From positions 1 to 9,216 of the forward strand of contig DBCG01000009.1 in the NCBI GenBank assembly GCA_002292945.1: a stretch of DNA of 9,216 bases, in the 5' to 3' direction. Below the pieces are notes generated by a model, which worked only from the letters and a program-made list of their open reading frames with translations, did no database searches and was not told the DNA's origin. Shown here piece by piece: positions 5,700 to 9,216 of the stretch (positions are counted from its first letter, which is position 1; every line of letters begins with the position of its first letter). Source of the DNA: Proteobacteria bacterium UBA964. GTDB lineage: Bacteria; Pseudomonadota; Gammaproteobacteria; Steroidobacterales; Steroidobacteraceae. The position numbers and the translations under genes were made by a program.

Positions 5700-6889
5700 G
5701 CTTGCGCAGCGTGGGCGGCACCGGCAACTTGGCGGGCGGTGCGCCTGACAACGGCTTCGATCGTATCGAAGATATCCTCGCCGATCTCGCTGCGGGTCGC
5801 ATGGTCGTGATCCTCGACGATGAAGACCGCGAAAACGAGGGCGACCTCTTGATGGCCGCGGCCAAGGTGCGACCCGAGGACATCAATTTCATGGCGCGCT
5901 TCGGCCGCGGGCTGATCTGCCTCACGCTCACCCCCGAGCGCTGTCGGCAGCTGCGTCTGCCGCTCATGGTGAGCGACACCGACCGCGACCACCGGACCAA
6001 CTTCACGCTCTCCATCGAGGCGGCCGAGGGCGTGACGACCGGCATCTCCGCCCACGACCGGGCCCACACCGTGCGTACAGCGGTGGCCGAGGGTGCGCGG
6101 CCCGAGCACCTGCGCCAACCGGGGCATATCTTCCCGTTGATGGCGCAGCCGGGCGGCGTGCTGACACGCGCCGGGCACACCGAGGCGGGGTGTGATCTCG
6201 CCCGACTCGCGGGCCTCGAGGCGGCCGCCGTGATCGTCGAGATCATGAGCGATGATGGGACGATGGCCCGTCAGCCCGAACTGCTGCGTTTTGCGCGTCA
6301 GCACGGACTACGCATCGGCACCATCGCCGATCTGATCCGGCACCGCTTGCGGGCCGAGCGCTCCGTGGAACGCATCGCCGAGCGCAGCATCACGACCGCG
6401 CATGGCGCATTCCGCTTGATCGCCTATCAGGACCATGTGCATCGCGATGTGCACCTCGCGTTGGTGAAGGGCGATCTCGACGGCCGTGGTCGCGACGGCG
6501 CGGCGCCGCTCGTTCGGGTGCACCTGCCTGGGACGCTGCGCGACCTCGTGGGCGTGATCGAGCCGACACCGCGCTGGACGCTCGATGCGGCGCTGCGGCG
6601 TGTCGCCGAGGACGGCTCCGGCGTCGTCGTGGTGCTGCGTGGCGCCGAATCCCCGCGCGACCTCGCCGATGCGGTGCTCGAGGCGCCGGCCGGCGAGGGC
6701 GGTGCAGACGCCAACGCGGTCGCCCCGGTGTGGCGTACCTACGGCATCGGCGCGCAGATCCTGCGAGACCTCGGCTTGCGCCGCATGCGTGTGCTGTCCT
6801 CGCCCAAACAGATGTTGGGCCTCGCCGCGTTCGGTCTCGAGGTCGACGAATACATCGCGCCGGGTACGGAGTCCGTCGATGCGCCTTGA
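5696..6889 (+). CDS. ribBX: 3,4-dihydroxy-2-butanone 4-phosphate synthase fused to degenerate GTP cyclohydrolase II-like domain (RibBX)
   Basis: The N-terminal domain (about 20-215 of 397) converts ribulose 5-phosphate to 3,4-dihydroxy-2-butanone 4-phosphate and formate, the four-carbon donor for riboflavin. Its signature residues are intact: DDEDRENEGDLL (41-52), TTGISAHDRAHTVR (114-127), PGHIFPL (142-148), GHTEA (160-164). The C-terminal half (about 216-397) aligns with GTP cyclohydrolase II at its tail (TYGIGAQILRDLGLRRMR, GLEVDEY). However, the zinc site (family pattern ECLTGD..GS.RCDCG) is replaced by RVHLPGTLRDLVGVIE, and no cysteine occurs anywhere after C166. Cyclohydrolase II activity is therefore not expected. 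This matches the RibBX variant described in Proteobacteria. The start has a GGAG at 5685-5688, 7 nt upstream, and overlaps the ribE stop. Its end overlaps ribH by 11 bp. Automated pipelines may call it RibBA, which would overstate its function. Confidence 0.94.
   Translation: MSLRSVGGTGNLAGGAPDNGFDRIEDILADLAAGRMVVILDDEDRENEGDLLMAAAKVRPEDINFMARFGRGLICLTLTPERCRQLRLPLMVSDTDRDHRTNFTLSIEAAEGVTTGISAHDRAHTVRTAVAEGARPEHLRQPGHIFPLMAQPGGVLTRAGHTEAGCDLARLAGLEAAAVIVEIMSDDGTMARQPELLRFARQHGLRIGTIADLIRHRLRAERSVERIAERSITTAHGAFRLIAYQDHVHRDVHLALVKGDLDGRGRDGAAPLVRVHLPGTLRDLVGVIEPTPRWTLDAALRRVAEDGSGVVVVLRGAESPRDLADAVLEAPAGEGGADANAVAPVWRTYGIGAQILRDLGLRRMRVLSSPKQMLGLAAFGLEVDEYIAPGTESVDAP
6868..6871 (+). promoter_or_regulatory. 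ribH ribosome binding site inside ribBX
   Basis: GGAG, 7 nt before the ATG at 6879, lies within the 3' end of ribBX. It supports a ribH start that overlaps ribBX by 11 bp over the later GTG/ATG codons. Confidence 0.5.
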
Positions 6890-7379
6890 ACCGGTCAGCG
6901 GCGCTCTGGGGCCAGCCGGTAGCGGGCTCGATGCGAGCGATCTGCGCATTGCGGTGTTCGCTGCCGAGTTCAATGCGGTTTTCGTCGATCCGATGCTCGA
7001 GGCCGCGCGCGCGGCTTGGGCGCGGGCGGGCGGGGCACCTGCGGCGTTCGTCGCGCACCGCGTGCCCGGGGCCTTCGAGTTACCGCTCGCCTGCCGCGAG
7101 GCGGCCTTGACCGGGCGCTATCATGCGGTGGTGGCGCTAGGTTGCGTGATCCGCGGTGATACGCCGCACTTCGATTTCGTCTGTGCCGAGAGCGCGCGTG
7201 GCCTGATGCAGGCCGGTCTCGAGTCGGCGGTGCCGGTGATCTTCGGCGTGCTGACCGTGGACTCGGTGCCCCAGGCCGAGGAGCGCGCCGACGCGTCGCG
7301 GCTCGACAAGGGCGGCGAGGCGGTGGCGGCCGCCATCAGCATGGCCCATACGCTCGCTGCGATCCGGAAGGGCATCTGA
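6879..7379 (+). CDS. ribH: 6,7-dimethyl-8-ribityllumazine synthase
   Basis: Condenses the RibD-derived ribitylaminopyrimidine with the RibBX product to give lumazine, the substrate of RibE. The 166 residues compare with 156 in E. coli. Motifs: the substrate-binding AEFN at 29-32 (F31), VPGAFELPLA (62-71), ALGCVIRGDTPHF (86-98) with the catalytic histidine H97, FGVLTVDSVPQAEERA (122-137), and the C-terminal RLDKGGEAVAAA. The N-terminus (1-20) is Gly/Ala/Pro-containing and about ten residues longer than in E. coli. The start overlaps ribBX by 11 bp and has a good GGAG. nusB follows after 1 bp. Lumazine synthases assemble as pentamers or 60-mer shells; which one applies here cannot be told from the sequence. 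Confidence 0.96.
   Translation: MRLEPVSGALGPAGSGLDASDLRIAVFAAEFNAVFVDPMLEAARAAWARAGGAPAAFVAHRVPGAFELPLACREAALTGRYHAVVALGCVIRGDTPHFDFVCAESARGLMQAGLESAVPVIFGVLTVDSVPQAEERADASRLDKGGEAVAAAISMAHTLAAIRKGI
7366..7371 (+). promoter_or_regulatory. nusB ribosome binding site inside ribH
   Basis: GGAAGG, 9 nt before ATG 7381, lies in the last codons of ribH. It supports the long nusB form with its extra N-terminal segment; the alternative GTG at 7486 has no such site. Confidence 0.5.
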
Positions 7380-7380
7380 C

Positions 7381-7914
7381 ATGGCACCCGATAAGCTTTC
7401 AGTCGATCAAGACCCGTCGGGCGGCGACCGTCCCGCCGAAGCCGTGCCGACGAGCTCCGCCAAGCGTCGTGCGGCCGGCGCCGCCGTGCGCGACCCGGGC
7501 TCCGCCGCCCGTGCCAGCGCGCGCAAGCTGGCCGTGCAGGCGATCTACCGCGTGCAGCTCAACGACGGACCATGGCAGGATCTGGTGAGCGAGTTCGCGG
7601 GCGATCCGGAGATGGCGCGCGCCGACCGCGAGTACTTCGAGGTGCTGGTGCGTGGCGTGTGCGAGGCACGCGAAGCGCTCGATGCACAGCTCGCCGGCTG
7701 GACCGATCGCACGCCTTCGTTGCTCGACCCGGTCGAGCACGCGGTGCTGCTGATCGGGCTCCACGAACTGCGCGAGCGTCTGGAGGCGCCGCGTCGCGTG
7801 GTGGTCAGCGAGGCGGTGCGGCTCACCAAGCGCTTCGGCGCCACCGACGGCCACAAATTCGTCAACGCCGTGCTCGATCGCGCGGCGCGCGAATTGCGAC
7901 CGCACGAGCACTGA
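7381..7914 (+). CDS. nusB: Transcription antitermination protein NusB with N-terminal extension
   Basis: All-helical RNA-binding factor that pairs with ribosomal protein S10 (NusE) on boxA RNA to support processive transcription of rRNA operons. The conserved domain starts near residue 43 (ARASARKLAVQAIYRVQ), continues through YFEVLVRGVC (85-94), DPVEHAVLLIGLHEL (116-130) and VVVSEAVRLTKRFG (140-153), and ends with the family signature HKFVNAVLDRAA (158-169). The protein has 177 residues, against 139 in E. coli. The excess is residues 1-42, an Ala/Pro/Ser/charged segment (KLSVDQDPSGGDRP, SSAKRRAAGAAVR) that is probably disordered. A proper ribosome site ahead of 7381 makes the long form credible. 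It sits between ribH and thiL, as in E. coli and many gammaproteobacteria, 1 bp after ribH and 10 bp before thiL. Confidence 0.95.
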   Translation: MAPDKLSVDQDPSGGDRPAEAVPTSSAKRRAAGAAVRDPGSAARASARKLAVQAIYRVQLNDGPWQDLVSEFAGDPEMARADREYFEVLVRGVCEAREALDAQLAGWTDRTPSLLDPVEHAVLLIGLHELRERLEAPRRVVVSEAVRLTKRFGATDGHKFVNAVLDRAARELRPHEH

Positions 7915-7924
7915 GCCGGCGGAC

Positions 7925-8872
7925 ATGCCGCTCGGCGAGTTCCAGCTCATCGATCGATTCTTCCGCGCCTGCGGCGCGGATCGCGACGATGTACGGCTCG
8001 GGGTCGGTGACGACGGGGCGTTGCTGCGGACACCGCCCGGCGATGATCTGGTCGCGGTCAGCGACACCCTCGTCGAGGGTGTGCACTTCCCCCAGGGCAG
8101 CGACCCGCGCTCGATCGGCCACCGCTCGCTCGCCGTCAACCTCAGCGACATCGCCGCGATGGGCGGTGTGCCGAGATGGGCGCTCTTGTCGCTGACCCTG
8201 CCCTCAGTGGATCCTGCGTGGCTTTCGGCCTTCGCGTCAGGATTCGGTGACCTCGCGATCGAGCATGGCGTCGCGCTGGTCGGTGGTGACACCACGCGCG
8301 GTCCGCTCACGCTCGGTGTGCAGGTGCTGGGCAGCGTCGCAGCGGGGAAGGGCTTGCGCCGCAGCGGCGCCCGACCGGGCGATGCCTTGTTCGTCTCCGG
8401 TCGGCCGGGCGAAGCGGCTGCGGGGCTCGCCTCGCTCATGGCGCGAGGGCTCGCCGATCTGCCGGCCGCAGAGCGCCGTGTCCTCGAGGCGCGCTTCCTT
8501 TATCCGCAGCCGCGCGTGGCGTTGGGCCAGGCGTTGCTGCCGCTTGCGAGCGCCTGCATCGACATCTCGGACGGATTGGTGGGCGATCTGGCGAAGCTGG
8601 CGGCGGCGAGCGGCTGCGCGGCCTTGCTCGAGGTCGATGCGTTGCCCCGGCTATCGGCGCTCGACGCCGTAGCGTCGCGGCCGTATGCGCTGCACGGTGG
8701 TGACGACTACGAGCTCTTGTTCACGGTACCCCAAGCGCGCGCTGCGGCGGTGATGGCGTTGCCGGATGTGACGCGAATCGGCGAGATGCGCGCCGGGTCA
8801 GGCGTGACGCTGCTCGAGGGCGGTCGCACGAGCGCAGCAGCGCATGCGGGTTTCGATCACTTCGCCGGCTGA
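7925..8872 (+). CDS. thiL: Thiamine-monophosphate kinase
   Basis: Phosphorylates thiamine monophosphate with ATP to give thiamine diphosphate, the active cofactor. The 315 residues (E. coli about 325) belong to the PurM-like ATP-binding family. Landmarks: GEFQLIDRFF at 4-13, GVGDDGALL (26-34) with metal-binding aspartates, VSDTLVEGVHF (45-55), LAVNLSDIAAMGG (69-81), VGGDTTRGPL (119-128), RRSGARPGDALFVSG (145-159), IDISDGLVGDL (212-222) and HGGDDYELLFT (257-267). The protein ends AGFDHFAG, like E. coli GYDHFA. The ATG is fixed by the family MPxGEF start; the ribosome site is poor, so coupling to nusB 10 bp upstream is likely. It is the last gene of the series. pgpA, which follows thiL in E. 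coli, is absent; instead the 3' end overlaps folE2 on the other strand. Confidence 0.96.
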   Translation: MPLGEFQLIDRFFRACGADRDDVRLGVGDDGALLRTPPGDDLVAVSDTLVEGVHFPQGSDPRSIGHRSLAVNLSDIAAMGGVPRWALLSLTLPSVDPAWLSAFASGFGDLAIEHGVALVGGDTTRGPLTLGVQVLGSVAAGKGLRRSGARPGDALFVSGRPGEAAAGLASLMARGLADLPAAERRVLEARFLYPQPRVALGQALLPLASACIDISDGLVGDLAKLAAASGCAALLEVDALPRLSALDAVASRPYALHGGDDYELLFTVPQARAAAVMALPDVTRIGEMRAGSGVTLLEGGRTSAAAHAGFDHFAG

Positions 8873-9216
8873 GCTTGGGTGTCCTTGACGCGCTCGATCA
8901 TCGCGTAGGCGGAGTGGTTGTGGATGGACTCGAAGTTCTCCACTTCCACCACATAGGCCGCGATGCGCGGTTCACGGTCGAGGCGCAGCGCCACATCGCG
9001 CACCAGATCCTCGACGAACTTCGGGTTGTCATAGGCGCGCTCGGTCACGAACTTCTCATCCGGGCGCTTCAGGATCCCGTAGAGCTCGCTCGAGGCCTCG
9101 GCCTCGACGATGTCGATCAATTCCTCGATCCATACCGGTGCGCGCAGCCGCGCCGTGATCGTCACATGGGAGCGCTGGTTGTGCGCGCCGCGCTCCGAGA
9201 TCTTCTTGCTGCAGGG
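8857..9216 (-). CDS. folE2: GTP cyclohydrolase FolE2 (type IB), 3' part, cut by window edge
   Basis: FolE2 converts GTP to 7,8-dihydroneopterin triphosphate, the first step to folate and also to queuosine-type precursors. It is a tunnel-fold enzyme unrelated in sequence to classical FolE and, unlike it, not strictly zinc dependent. The last 119 residues are in the window. The frame is open to position 9216, so the GTG at 9165 is an internal valine and not a start. The visible part begins PCSKKISERGAHNQRSH, containing the family active-site cysteine (codon 9211-9213) and the conserved HNQRSH block. It continues with WIEELIDIVE, SSELYGILKRPDEK, VTERAYDNPKFVEDLVRDV and FESIHNHSAYAMIE, all typical of FolE2 C-termini. 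It ends DTQAQPAK. Its 3' end overlaps thiL by 16 bp in the convergent direction. The N-terminal half lies outside the window. Confidence 0.93.
   Translation of the reverse strand, partial: PCSKKISERGAHNQRSHVTITARLRAPVWIEELIDIVEAEASSELYGILKRPDEKFVTERAYDNPKFVEDLVRDVALRLDREPRIAAYVVEVENFESIHNHSAYAMIERVKDTQAQPAK

Larger units (their letters stand above)
1985..8872 (+). other. Probable eight-gene transcription unit glyA-nrdR-ribD-ribE-ribBX-ribH-nusB-thiL
   Basis: All eight genes point the same way with gaps of 29, 9 and 49 bp, then overlaps of 4 and 11 bp, then gaps of 1 and 10 bp. No hairpin followed by a T run is seen between any two, and no gap is large enough for an FMN riboswitch. Co-transcription is an inference from spacing. 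Internal promoters, for example before ribE in the 49-bp gap, cannot be excluded. Confidence 0.6.

Noticed and set aside
7399..8439. 346-codon open frame on the minus strand opposite nusB and thiL
   Set aside because: Lies entirely antisense to two well-recognised genes, has a low-complexity Arg/Ser/Pro/Ala-rich translation and no family resemblance. Such frames are expected in GC-rich DNA.
8857..9165. Treating GTG 9165 as the start of a small 102-residue gene
   Set aside because: The frame continues upstream to the window edge with conserved FolE2 sequence (GAHNQRSH), so the GTG is an internal codon.
1..9216. Mobile element, phage, toxin-antitoxin, CRISPR or defence genes
   Set aside because: No transposase, integrase, direct-repeat array, inverted-repeat ends or composition break was seen. 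All genes are housekeeping or intact enzymes in a typical order.

Overview
The window is about 9.2 kb of GC-rich DNA (roughly two thirds G+C by eye), densely packed with housekeeping genes. The protein sequences and the order glyA-nrdR-ribD-ribE-ribBX-ribH-nusB-thiL resemble gammaproteobacteria (Xanthomonas/Pseudomonas-like chromosomes). Genus cannot be fixed from the sequence. I see no rRNA, tRNA, CRISPR array, insertion sequence, integrase or phage gene, so this reads as core chromosome, not an island.

Layout. On the left (1-992, minus strand) is the N-terminal 60% of ettA, an ABC-F translation factor cut by the window edge. Diverging from it across 36 bp is a complete histone-deacetylase-family amidohydrolase gene (1029-1976, plus). 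From about 1985 to 8872 runs a tight plus-strand series of eight genes: glyA (serine hydroxymethyltransferase), nrdR (ribonucleotide reductase repressor), ribD, ribE, ribBX and ribH (riboflavin synthesis), nusB (transcription antitermination) and thiL (thiamine-phosphate kinase). Gaps are 1-49 bp, or the genes overlap (ribE/ribBX by 4 bp, ribBX/ribH by 11 bp), which suggests co-transcription and translational coupling. On the right edge (8857-9216, minus) is the 3' end of folE2 (GTP cyclohydrolase IB), which converges on thiL and overlaps it by 16 bp.

How the genes work together. RibD, RibE, RibBX and RibH supply every riboflavin step except the first (GTP cyclohydrolase II) and the dephosphorylation step. 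The GTP cyclohydrolase II-like half of RibBX has lost all the zinc-binding cysteines, so a true RibA must be encoded elsewhere. GlyA feeds one-carbon units to folates, and folE2 makes the first committed folate precursor. NrdR controls deoxynucleotide supply. NusB supports rRNA transcription, and ThiL makes thiamine diphosphate. The theme is cofactor and nucleotide supply.

No new biological system is evident. Points worth a second look: the RibBX architecture, unusual tails on NrdR (C-terminal) and NusB (N-terminal), the compact ettA/deacetylase divergent region, the thiL/folE2 convergent overlap, a probable GTG start for ribE, and a marked excess of the hexamer CTCGAG. Apart from the divergent region and the upstream region of glyA, no stretch longer than 50 bp is free of genes.
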